From Agriotes lineatus (Eukaryota; Arthropoda; Insecta; Coleoptera; Elateridae), in contig CALNHX010003599.1 of the NCBI GenBank assembly GCA_940337035.1, forward strand, positions 62,001 through 126,000: DNA of 64,000 bases. The letters run 5' to 3'. Below, one piece after another: positions 22,801 through 35,337 of this stretch. The notes below the pieces were generated by a model that made no database searches, was not told the origin of the DNA, and was given only the letters and a program-made list of their open reading frames with translations. Within the stretch, counting starts at the first letter, position 1. Each line of letters opens with the position of its first letter. The translations under genes were made by a program, and so were the position numbers.

Positions 22801-25800
22801 GTGACATACTAGCTGGGAGTGCAGAGTGTAACCGGCTAGTTTACGATGCTGCCAAGGTGTTTTATTGGATTTTTAATTGGTACAGTAATTAATATAAACT
22901 GCACAATGCTCATCTATCGCTTTACAAATTCATTTGGCAGACGTCATAGGATGCGAAGACACATATTACAATTGCAAGCTTAGTGACCTCGTTAGATCTG
23001 CTGTGGTAATTTTTAATTGTCTAGTACTATTTAAATGTACTACAATGTTCGCTAATGGCATTTTCAGTGGAAGTAAATGTCTTATTAAGATCTCTGGCAT
23101 ACTAGCTGAGAGTACAGATTGTAACCAGCTAGTTTATGATGCTGCCAAGGTCTTTTATTTGATTTTAAATCGTACAGTAATTAATAGCAACTGTACATTG
23201 CTCTTCTACAGCTTTGAAAATGCATTTGGCACACGTTATAGGATGGCAGAGATACAAATATTACAATTTCAAGCTTAGTGAGTTCGTTAGATCTTCTGTG
23301 GAAATTTTTAATTGCCCAGTACTGCTTAAATCTACTACAACGTTCGCTAATGGCAGTTTTAGTGAAAGTAAATGTGTTATTTAGCTCTGTGACATACTAG
23401 CTGGGAGTGCAGAGTGTAACCGGCTAGTTTACGATGCTGCCAAGGTGTTTAATTGGATTTTTAATTGGTACAGTAATTCATAACAACTGCAGAATGCTCA
23501 TCTATCGCTTTACAAAAGCATTCGGCATACGTCATAGGATGCGAAGACACATATTAAAATTGCAAGCTTAGTGAGCTCGTTAGATCTGCTGTGGTAATTT
23601 TTAAATGTCTAGTGCTATTTAAATGTACTACAATGTTCGCTAATGGCATTTTCAGTGGAAGTAAATGTCTTATTAAGATCTCTGGCATACTAGCTGAGAG
23701 TACAGATTGTAACCAGCTAGTTTATGATGCTGCCAAGGTCTTTTATTTGATTTTAAATCGTACAGTAATTAATAGCAACTGTACAATGCTCTTCTACAGC
23801 TTTGAAAATGCATTTGGCACACGTTATAGGATGGCAGAGATACAAATATTACAATTTCAAGCTTAGTGAGTTCGTTAGATCTTCTGTGGAAATTTTTAAT
23901 TGCCCAGTACTGCTTAAATCTACTACAACGTTCGCTAATGGCAGTTTTAGTGAAACTAAATGTGTTATTTAGCTCTGTGACATACTAGCTGGGAGTGCAG
24001 AGTGTAACCGGCTAGTTTACGATGCTGCCAAGGTGTTTTATTGGATTTTTAATTGGTACAGTAATTAATAACAACTGCAGCATGCTCATCTATCGCTTTA
24101 CAAAAGCATTCGGCATACGTCATAGGATGCGAAGACACATATTAAAATTGCAAGCTTAGTGAGCTCGTTAGATCTGCTGTGGTAATTTTTAAATGTCTAG
24201 TGCTATTTAAATGTACTACAATGTTCGCTAATGGCATTTTCAGTGGAAGTAAATGTCTTATTAAGATCTCTGGCATACTAGCTGAGAGTACAGAGTGTAA
24301 CCAGCTAGTTTATGATGCTGCCAAGGTCTTTTATTTGATTTTAAATCGTACAGTAATTAATAGCAACTGTACAATGCTCTTCTACAGCTTTGAAAATGCA
24401 TTTGGCACACGTTATAGGATGGCAGAGATACAAATATTACAATTTCAAGCTTAGTGAGTTCGTTAGATCTTCTGTGGAAATTTTTAATTGCCCAGTACTG
24501 CTTAAATCTACTACAACGTTCGCTAATGGCAGTTTTAGTGAAAGTAAATGTGTTATTTAGCTCTGTGACATACTAGCTGGGAGTGCAGAGTGTAACCGGC
24601 TAGTTTACGATGCTGCCAAGGTGTTTTATTGGATTTTTAATTGGTACAGTAATTAATAACAAATGCAGGATGCTCATCTATCGCTTTACAAAAGCATTCG
24701 GCATACGTCATAGGATGCGAAGACACATATTAAAATTGCAAGCTTAGTGAGCTCGTTAGATCTGCTGTGGTAATTTTTAAATGTCTAGTGCTATTTAAAT
24801 GTCCTACAATGTTCGCTAATGGCATTTTCAGTGGAAGTAAATGTCTTATTAAGATCTCTGGCATACTAGCTGAGAGTACAGAGTGTAACCAGCTAGTTTA
24901 TGATGCTGCCAAGGTCTTTTATTTGATTTTAAATCGTACAGTAATTAATAGCAACTGTTCAATGCTCTTCTACAGCTTTGAAAATGCACTGAGAGTGCAG
25001 AGTGTAACCAGCTAGTTTATGATGCTGCCAAGGTCTTCTATTTGATTTTAAATCGTACAGTAATTAATAGCAACTGTACAATGCTCTTCTACAGCTTTGA
25101 AAATGCATTTGGCACACGTTATAGGATGGCAGAGATACAAATATTACAATTTCAAGCTTTGTGAGTTCGTTAGATTTTCAGTGGAAATTTTTAATTGCCC
25201 AGTACTGCTTAAATCTACTACAACGTTCGCTAATGGCAGTTTTAGTGAAAGTAAATGTGTTATTTAGCTCTGTGACATACTAGCTGGGAGTGCAGAGTGT
25301 AACCGGCTAGTTTACGATGCTGCCAAGGTGTTTTATTGGATTTTTAATTGGTACAGTAATTAATAACAACTGCACAATGCTCATCTATCGCTTTACAAAT
25401 GCATTTGGCATACGTCATAGGATGCGAAGGCACATATTACAATTGCAAGCTTAGTGAGCTCGTTAGATCTGCTGTGGTAATTTTTAATTGTCTAGTACTA
25501 TTTAAATGTACTACAATGTTCGCTAATGGCATTTTCAATGGAAGTAAATGTCCTATTAAGATCTCTGGCATACTAGCTGAGAGTACAGAGTGTAACCAGC
25601 TAGTTTATGATGCTGCCAAGGTCTTTTATTTGATTTTAAATCGTACAGTAATTAATAGCAACTGTACAATGCTCTTCTACAGCTTTGAAAATGCATTTGG
25701 CACACGTTATAGGATGGCAGAGATACAAATATTACAATTTCAAGCTTAGTGAGTTCGTTAGATCTTCTGTGGAAATTTTTAATTGCCCAGTACTGCTTAA

Positions 25801-27153
25801 ATCTACTACAACGTTCGCTAATGGCAGTTTTAGTGAAAGTAAATGTGTTATTTAGCTCTGTGACATACTAGCTGGGAGTGCAGAGTGTAACCGGCTAGTT
25901 TACGATGCTGCCAAGGTGTTTTATTGGATTTTTAATTGGTACAGTAATTAATAACAACTGCAGCATGCTCATCTATCGCTTTACAAAAGCATTCGGCATA
26001 CGTCATAGGATGCGAAGACACATATTAAAATTGCAAGCTTAGTGAGCTCGTTAGATCTGCTGTGGTAATTTTTAAATGTCTAGTGCTATTTAAATGTACT
26101 ACAATGTTCGCTAATGGCATTTTCAGTGGAAGTAAATGTCTTATAAAGATCTCTGGCATACTAGCTGAGAGTACAGATTGTAACCAGCTAGTTTATGATG
26201 CTGCCAAGGTCTTTTATTTGATTTTAAATCGTACAGTAATTAATAGCAACTGTACAATGCTCTTCTACAGCTTTGAAAATGCATTTGGCACACGTTATAG
26301 GATGGCAGAGATACAAATATTACAATTTCAAGCTTAGTGAGTTCGTTAGATCTTCTGTGGAAATTTTTAATTGCCCAGTACTGCTTAAATCTACTACAAC
26401 GTTCGCTAATGGCAGTTTTAGTGAAAGTAAATGTGTTATTTAGCTCTGTGACATACTAGCTGGGAGTGCAGAGTGTAACCGGCTAGTTTACGATGCTGCC
26501 AAGGTGTTTTATTGGATTTTTAATTGGTACAGTAATTAATAACAACTGCAGAATGCTCATCTATCGCTTTACAAAAGCATTCGGCATACGTCATAGGATG
26601 CGAAGACACATATTAAAATTGCAAGCTTAGTGAGCTCGTTAGATCTGCAGTGGTAATTTTTAAATGTCTAGTGCTATTTAAATTTACTACAATGTTCGCT
26701 AATGGCATTTTCAGTGGAAGTAAATGTCTTATTAAGATCTCTGGCATACTAGCTGAGAGTACAGAGTGTAACCAGCTAGTTTATGATGCTGCCAAGGTCT
26801 TTTATTTGATTTTAAATCGTACAGTAATTAATAGCAACTGTACAATGCTCTTCTACAGCTTTGAAAATGCACTGAGAGTGCAGAGTGTAACCAGCTAGTT
26901 TATGATGCTGCCAAGGTCTTTTATTTGATTTTAATTCGTACAGTAATTAATAGCAACTGTACAATGCTCTTCTACAGCTTTGAAAATGCATTTGGCACAC
27001 GTTATAGGATGGCAGAGATACAAATATTACAATTTCAAGCTTAGTGAGTTCGTTAGATCTTCTGTGGAAATTTTTAATTGCCCAGTACTGCTTAAATCTA
27101 CTACAACGTTGTTAATGGCAGTTTTAGTGAAAGTAAATGTGTTATTTAGCTCT
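22801..27153 (+). repeat. Class-K run with two 119-bp-duplication dimers
   Basis: Dimers lie at 22801, 23389, 23977, 24565 (707 bp), 25272, 25860 and 26448 (706 bp). Most are class K. The dimer at 25272 has the 'gatgcgaaggcac' and 'ttcaatggaag' A half. Dimer 26448 has 'acgttgttaatgg', a local change in B repeated at 27154. The second copies of the 119-bp duplication begin at 24989 and 26872. Confidence 0.85.
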
Positions 27154-30043
27154 GTGACATACTAGCTGGGAGTGCAGAGTGTAACCGGCTAGTTTACGAT
27201 GCTGCCAAGGTGTTTTATTGGATTTTTAATTGGTACAGTAATTAATATAAACTGCACAATGCTCATCTATCGCTTTACAAATTCATTTGGCAGACGTCAT
27301 AGGATGCGAAGACACATATTACAATTGCAAGCTTAGTGACCTCGTTAGATCTGCTGTGGTAATTTTTAATTGTCTAGTACTATTTAAATGTACTACACAG
27401 TTCGCTAATGGCATTTTCAGTGGAAGTAAATGTCTTATTAAGATCTCTGGCATACTAGCTGTTAGTACAGATTGTAACCAGCTAGTTTATAATGCTGCCA
27501 AGGTCTTTTATTTGATTTTAAATCGTACAGTAATTAATAGCAACTGTACAATGCTCTTCTACAGCTTTGAAAATGCACTGAGAGGACAGAGTGTAACCAG
27601 CTAGTTTATGATGCTGCCAAGGTCTTTTATTTGATTTTAATTCGTACAGTAATTAATAGCAACTGTACAATGCTCTTCTACAGCTTTGAAAATGCATTTG
27701 GCACACGTTATAGGATGGCAGAGATACAAATATTACAATTTCAAGCTTAGTGAGTTCGTTAGATCTTCTGTGGAAATTTTTAATTGCCCAGTACTGCTTA
27801 AATCTACTACAACGTTGTTAATGGCAGTTTTAGTGAAAGTAAATGTGTTATTTAGCTCTGTGACATACTAGCTGGGAGTGCAGAGTGTAACCGGCTAGTT
27901 TACGATGCTGCCAAGGTGCTTTATTGCGTTTTTAATTGGTACAGTAATTAATAACAACTGCACAATGCTCAGATATCGCTTTACAAATGCACTTGGCACA
28001 CGTCATAGGATGCGGAAACACACATATTACAATTGCAAGCTTAGTGAGCTCGTTAGATCTGCTGTGGTAATTTTTAATTGTCTAGTACTATTTAAATGTA
28101 CTACAATGTTCGCTAATGGCATTTTCAGTGGAAGTAAATGTCTTATTAAGATCTCTGGCATACTAGCTAAGAGTACAGATTGTAACCAGCTAGTTTATGA
28201 TGCTGCCAAGGTCTTTTATTTGATTTTAAATCGTACAGTAATTAATAGCAACTGTACAATGCTCTTCTACAGCTTTGAAAATGCATTTGGCACACGTTAT
28301 AGGAAGGCAGATATACAAATATTACAATTTCAAGCTTAGTGACTTCGATAGATCTTCTGTGAAAATTTTTAATTGCCCAGTACTGCTTAAATCTACTACA
28401 ACGTTCGCTAATGGCAGTTTTAGTGAAAGTAAATGTGTTATTTAGCTCTGTGACATACTAGCTGAGAGTGCAGAGTGTAACCGGCTAGTTTACGATGCTG
28501 CCAAGGTGTTTTATTGGATTTTTAATTGGTACAGTAATTAATATAAACTGCACAATGCTCATCTATCGCTTTACAAATGCATTTGGCACACGTCATAGGA
28601 TGCGGAGACACACATATTACAATTGCAAGCTTAGTGAGCTCGTAGGATCTGCTGTGGTAATTTTTAATTGTCTAGTACTATTTAAATGTACTACAATGTT
28701 AGCTAATGGCATTTTCAGTGGAAGTAAATGTCTTATTAAGATCTCTGGCATACTAGCTGAGAGTACAGAGTGTAACCTGCTAGTTTATGATGCTGCCAAG
28801 GTGTTTTATTTGATTTTAAATTGTACAGTTATTAATAGCAACTGTACAATGCTCTTCTACTGCTTTGAAAATGCATTTGGCACTCGTTATAGGATAGCAG
28901 AGATACAATTATTACAATTTCAAGCTTAGTGAGTTCGTTAGATCTTCTGTGGAAATTTTTAATTGCCCAGTACTGCTTAAATCTACTACAACGTTCGCTA
29001 ATGGTAGTTTTAGTGAAAGTAAATGTGTTATTTAGCTCTGTGACATACTAGCTGGGAGTGCAGAGTGTAACCGGCTAGTTAACGATGCTGCCAAGGTGTT
29101 TTATTGCATTTTTAATAGGTACAGTAATCAATAACAACTGCACAATGCTCAGCTATCGCTTTACAAATGCATTTGGCACACGTCATAGGATGCGGAGACA
29201 CACATATTACAATTACAAGCTTAGTGAGCTCGTTAGATCTGCTGTGGTAATTTTTAATTGTCTAGTACTATTTAAATGTACTACAATGTTCGCTAATGGC
29301 ATTTTCAGTGGAAGTAAATGTCTTATTAAGATCTCTGGCATACTATCTGAGAGTACAGAGTGTAACCTGCTAGTTTATGATGCTGCCAAGGTGTTTTATT
29401 TGATTTTAAATTGTACAGTTATTAATAGCAACTGTACAATGCTCTTCTACTGCTTTGAAAATGCATTTGGCACACGTTATAGGATGGCAGAGATACAAAT
29501 ATTACAATTTTAAGCTTAGTGAGTTCGTTAAATCTTCTGTGGAAATTTTTAATTGTCTAGTACTATTTAAATGTACTACAATGTTCGCTAATGGCATTTT
29601 CAGTGGAAGTAAATGTCTAATTAAGATCTCTGGCATACTAGCTGAGAGTACAGAGTGTAACCAGCTAGTTTATGATGCTGCCAAGGTCTTTTATTTGATT
29701 TTAAATCGTACAGTAATTAATAGCAACTGTACAATGCTCTTCTACAGCTTTGAAAATGCACTGAGAGTGCAGAGTGTAACCAGCTAGTTTATGATGCTGC
29801 CAAGGTCTTCTATTTGATTTTAAATAGTACAGTAATTAATAGCAACTGTACAATGCTCTTCTACAGCTTTGAAAATGCATTTGGCACACGTTATAGGATG
29901 GCAGAGATACAAATATTACAATTTCAAGCTTTGTGAGTTCGTTAGATCTTCTGTGGAAATTTCTAATTGCCCAGTACTGCTTAAATCTACTACAACGTTC
30001 GCTAATGGCAGTTTTAGTGAAAGTAAATGTGTTATTTAGCTCT
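27154..30043 (+). repeat. Mixed dimers; source-type block of the ~16.2-kb duplication
   Basis: The units are at 27154 (706 bp, 'ctacacagttcgc', duplication at 27578), 27860 (590 bp, 'gatgcggaaacac'), 28450 (590 bp) and 29040 (1004-bp composite). The same series in the same order and spacing lies at 43396, 44102, 44692 and 45282, a constant shift of 16242 bp. Units from 28450 on also match 21207 onward at a shift of 7243 bp. Confidence 0.87.
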
Positions 30044-31219
30044 GTGACATACTAGCTGGGAGTGCAGAGTGTAACCGGCTTGTTTACGATGCTGCCAAGG
30101 TGTTTTATTGGATTTTTAATTGGTACAGTAATTAATATAAACTGCACAATGCTCATCTATCGCTTTACAAATTCATTTGGCAGACGTCATAGGATGCGAA
30201 GACACATATTACAATTGCAAGCTTAGTGACCTCGTTAGATCTGCTGTGGTAATTTTTAATTGTCTAGTACTATTTAAATGTACTACAATGTTCGCTAATG
30301 GCATTTTCAGTGGAAGTAAATGTCTTATTAAGATCTCTGGCATACTAGCTGAGAGTACAGATTGTAACCAGCTAGTTTATGATGCTGCCAAGGTCTTTTA
30401 TTTGATTTTAAATCGTACAGTAATTAATAGCAACTGTACAATGCTCTTCTACAGCTTTGAAAATGCATTTGGCACACGTTATAGGATGGCAGAGATACAA
30501 ATATTACAATTTCAAGCTTAGTGAGTTCGTTAGATCTTCTGTGGAAATTTTTAATTGCCCAGTACTGCTTAAATCTACTACAACGTTCGCTAATGGCAGT
30601 TTTAGTGAAAGTAAATGTGTTATTTAGCTCTGTGACATACTAGCTGGGAGTGCAGAGTGTAACCGGCTAGTTTACAATGCTGCCAAGGTGTTTTATTGGA
30701 TTTTTAATTGGTACAGTAATTAATAACAACTGCAGAATGCTCATCTATCGCTTTACAAAAGCATTCGGCATACGTCATAGGATGCGAAGACACATATTAA
30801 AATTGCAAGCTTAGTGAGCTCGTTAGATCTGCTGTGGTAATTTTTAAATGTCTAGTGCTATTTAAATGTACTACAATGTTCGCTAATGGCATTTTCAGTG
30901 GAAGTAAATGTCTTATTAAGATCTCTGGCATACTAGCTGAGAGTACAGATTGTAACCAGCTAGTTTATGATGCTGCCAAGGTCTTTTATTTGATTTTAAA
31001 TCGTACAGTAATTAATAGCAACTGTACAATGCTCTTCTACAGCTTTGAAAATGCATTTGGCACACGTTATAGGATGGCAGAGATACAAATATTACAATTT
31101 CAAGCTTAGTGAGTTCGTTAGATCTTCTGTGGAAATTTTTAATTGCCCAGTACTGCTTAAATCTACTACAACGTTCGCTAATGGCAGTTTTAGTGAAAGT
31201 AAATGTGTTATTTAGCTCT
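30044..31219 (+). repeat. Two 588-bp dimers (30044 and 30632)
   Basis: Dimer 30044 has 'aattcatttggcagacg' and 'tgacctcg', and 30632 is class K. Both match 22801 and 23389 at the 7243-bp shift. They have no counterpart in the 43-50 kb copy, where a 1298-bp local duplication occupies the corresponding place. Confidence 0.82.
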
Positions 31220-31808
31220 GTGACATACTAGCTGGGAGTGCAGAGTGTAACCGGCTAGTTTACGATGCTGCCAAGGTGTTTTATTGGATTTTTAATTGGT
31301 ACAGTAATTAATAACAACTGCAGAATGCTCATCTATCGCTTTACAAAAGCATTCGGCATACGTCATAGGATGCGAAGACACATATTAAAATTGCAAGCTT
31401 AGTGAGCTCGTTAGATCTGCTGTGGTAATTTTTAAATGTCTAGTGCTATTTAAATGTACTACAATGTTCGCTAATGGCATTTTCAGTGGAAGTAAATGTC
31501 TTATTTAGCTCTGTGACATACTAGCTGGGAGTGCAGAGTGTAACCGGCTAGTTTACGATGCTGCCAAGGTGTTTTATTGGATTTTTATTTGGTACAGTAA
31601 TTAATATAAACTGCACAATGCTCATCTATCGCTTTACAAATGCATTTGGCATACGTCATAGGATGCGAAGACACATATTACAATTATTGCAAGCTTAGTG
31701 AGCCCGTTAGATCTGCTGTGGTAATTTTTAATTGCCCAGTACTGCTTAAATCTACTACAACGTTCGCTAATGGCAGTTTTAGTGAAAGTAAATGTGTTAT
31801 TTAGCTCT
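31220..31808 (+). repeat. Two successive monomer-length chimeras (293 and 296 bp)
   Basis: 31220-31512 is a class-K A monomer that near 31495-31503 switches to the B terminus ('aaatgtcttatttagctctg'). The following A (31513-31808) has the 'caattattgcaagc' and 'gagcccgttag' markers and switches to B at 'gtggtaatttttaattgccc' near 31730. Two B-length segments are therefore missing. The second chimera has a copy at 47584-47879 (shift 16071). Confidence 0.88.
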
Positions 31809-34800
31809 GTGACAAACTAGCTGGGAGTGCAGAGTGTAACCGGCTAGTTTACGATGCTGCCAAGGTGTTTTATTGGATTTTTAATTGGTACAGTAATTAA
31901 TAACAACTGCACAATGCTCATCTATCGCTTTACAAATGCATTTGGCATACGTCATAGGATGCGAAGGCACATATTACAATTGCAAGCTTAGTGAGCTCGT
32001 TAGATCTGCTGTGGTAATTTTTAATTGTCTAGTACTATTTAAATGTACTACAATGTTCGCTAATGGCATTTTCAATGGAAGTAAATGTTCTATTAAGATC
32101 TCTGGCATACTAGCTGAGAGTACAGAGTGTAACCAGCTAGTTTATGATGCTGCCAAGGTCTTTTATTTGATTTTAAATCGTACAGTAATTAATAGCAACT
32201 GTACAATGCTCTTCTACAGCATTGAAAATGCATTTGGCACACGTTATAGGATGGCAGAGATACAAATATTACAGTTTCAAGCTTAGTGAGTTCGTTAGAT
32301 TTTCTGTGGAAATTTATAATTGCCCAGTACTGCTTGAATCTACTACAACGTTCGCTAATGGCAGTTTTAGTGAAAGTAAATGTGTTATTTAGCTCTGTGA
32401 CATACTGGCTGGGAGTGCAGAGTGTAACCGGCTAGTTTACGATGCTGCCAAGGTGTTTTATTGCATTTTTAATAGGTACAGTAATTAATAACAACTGCAC
32501 AATGCTCAGCTATCGCGTTACAAATGCATTTGGCACACGCCATAGGATGCGGAGACACACATATTACAATTGCAAGCTTAGTGAGCTCGTTATATTTCTG
32601 TGGTAATTTTTAATTGTCTAGTACTATTTAAATGTACTACAATGTTCGCTAATGGCATTTTCAGTGGAAGTAAATGTCTTATTAAAATCTCTGGCATACT
32701 AGCTGAGAGTACAGATTGTAACCAGCTAGTTTATGATGCTGCCAAGGTCTTTTATTTGATTTTAAATCTTACAGTAATTAATAGCAACTGTGCAATGCTC
32801 TTCTACAGCTTTGAAAATGCATTTGGCACACGTTATAGGATGGCAGAGATACAAATATTACAATTTCAAGCTTAGTGAGTTCGTTAGATCTTCTGTGGAA
32901 ATTTTTAATTGCCCAGTACTGCTTAAATCTACTACAACGTTCGCTAATGGCAGTTTTAGTGAAAGTAAATGTGTTATTTAGCTCTGTGACATACTAGCTG
33001 GGAGTGCAGAACTTAACCGGCTAGTTTACGATGCTGCCAAAGTGTGTTATTGCATTTTTAATAAGTACAGTAATTAATAACAACTGCACAAAGCTCATCT
33101 ATCGCTTTACAAATGCATTTGGCATACGTCATAGGATGCGGAGGCACATATTACAATTGCAAGCTTAGTGAACTCGTTAGATCTGCGGTGGTAATTTTTA
33201 ATTGTCTAGTACTATTTAAATGTACTACAATGTTCGCTAATGGCATTTTCAGTAGAAGTAAATGTCTTATTAAGATCTCTGGCATACTAGCTGAGAGTAC
33301 AGAGTGTAACCAGCTAGTTTATGATGCTGCCAAGGTCTTTTATTTGATTTTAAATCGTACAGTAAGTAATAGCAACTGTACAATGCTCTTCTACAGCTTT
33401 GAAAATGCATTTGGCACACGTTATAGGATGGCAGATATACAAATATTACAATTTCAAGCTTAGTGAGTTTGTTAGATCTTCTGTGGAAATTTTTAATTGC
33501 CCAGTACTGCTTAAATCTACTACAACGTTCGCTAATAGCAGTTTTAGTGAAAGTAAATGTGTTATTTAGCTCTGTGACATACTAGCTGGGAGTGCAGAGT
33601 GTAACCGGCTAGTTTACGATGCTGCCAAGGTGTTTTATTGGATTTTTAATTGGTACAGTAATTAATATAAACTGCACAATGCTCATCTATCGCTTTACAA
33701 ATGCATTTGGCAGACGTCATAGGATGCGAAAACACATATTACAATTGCAAGCTTAGTGAGCTCGTTAGATCTGCTGTGGTAATTTTTAATTGTCTAGTAC
33801 TATTTAAATGTACTACAATGTTCGCTAATGGCATTTTCAGTGGAAGTAAATGTCTTATTAAGATCTCTGGCATACTAGCTGAGAGTACAGATTGTAACCA
33901 GCTAGTTTATGATGCTGCCAAGGTCTTTTATTTGATTTTAAATCGTACAGTAATTAATAGCAACTGTACAATGCTCTTCTACAGCTTTGAAAATGCATTT
34001 GGCACACGTTATAGGATGGCAGAGATACAAATATTACAATTTCAAGCTTAGTGAGTTCGTTAGATCTTCTGTGGAAATTTTTAATTGCCCAGTACTGCTT
34101 AAATCTACTACAACGTTCGCTAATGGCAGTTTTAGTGAAAGTAAATGTGTTATTTAGCTCTGTGACATACTAGCTGGGAGTGCTGAGTGTAACCGGTTAG
34201 TTTACGATGCTGCCAAGGTGTTTTATTGGATTTTTAATTGGTACAGTAATTAATAACAACTGCAGAATGCTCATCTATCGCTTTACAAAATCATTCGGCA
34301 TACGTCATAGGATGCGAAGACACATATTAAAATTGCAAGCTTAGTGAGCTCGTTAGATCTGCTGTGGTAATTTTTAAATGTCTAGTGCTATTTAAATGTA
34401 CTACAATGTTCGCTAATGGCATTTTCAGTGGAAGTAAATGTCTTATTAAGATCTCTGGCATACTAGCTGAGAGTACAGAGTGTAACCAGCTAGTTTATGA
34501 TGCTGCCAAGGTCTTTTATTTGATTTTAAATCGTACAGTAATTAATAGCAACTGTACAATGCTCTTCTACAGCTTTGAAAATGCATTTGGCACACGTTAT
34601 AGGATGGCAGAGATACAAATATTACAATTTCAAGCTTAGTGAGTTCGTTAGATCTTCTGTGGAAATTTTTAATTGCCCAGTACTGCTTAAATCTACTACA
34701 ACGTTCGCTAATGGCAGTTTTAGTGAAAGTAAATGTGTTATTTAGCTCTGTGACATACTAGCTGGGAGTGCAGAGTGTAACCGGCTAGTTTACGATGCTG

Positions 34801-35337
34801 CCAAGGTGTTTTATTGGATTTTTAATTGGTCCAGTAATTAATAACAACTGCAGAATGCTCATCTATCGCTTTACAAAAGCATTCGGCATACGTCATAGGA
34901 TGCGAAGACACATATTAAAATTGCAAGCTTAGTGAGCTCGTTAGATCTGCTGTGGTAATTTTTAAATGTCTAGTGCTATTTAAATGTACTACAATGTTCG
35001 CTAATGGCATTTTCAGTGGAAGTAAATGTCTTATTAAGATCTCTGGCATACTAGCTGAGAGTACAGATTGTAACCAGCTAGTTTATGATGCTGCCAAGGT
35101 CTTTTATTTGATTTTAAATCGTACAGTAATTAATAGCAACTATACAATGCTCTTCTACAGCTTTGAAAATGCATTTGGCACACGTTATAGGATGGCAGAG
35201 ATACAAATATTACAATTTCAAGCTTAGTGAGTTCGTTAGATCTTCTGTGGAAATTTTTAATTGCCCAGTACTGCTTAAATCTACTACAACGTTTGCTAAT
35301 GGCAGTTTTAGTGAAAGTAAATGTGTTATTTAGCTCT
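31809..35337 (+). repeat. Distant copy of the third five-dimer HOR, followed by class K
   Basis: Dimers at 31809, 32397, 32986, 33574 and 34162 match 13829, 14417, 15006, 15594 and 16182 at 17980 bp, including 'gcagaacttaacc' and 'ggcagacgtc'. Dimer 34750 is a further class-K unit. Small private changes (for example 'gttatatttctg' near 32590 and 'cagtaagtaatagc' near 33360) show some divergence since copying. Confidence 0.87.
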
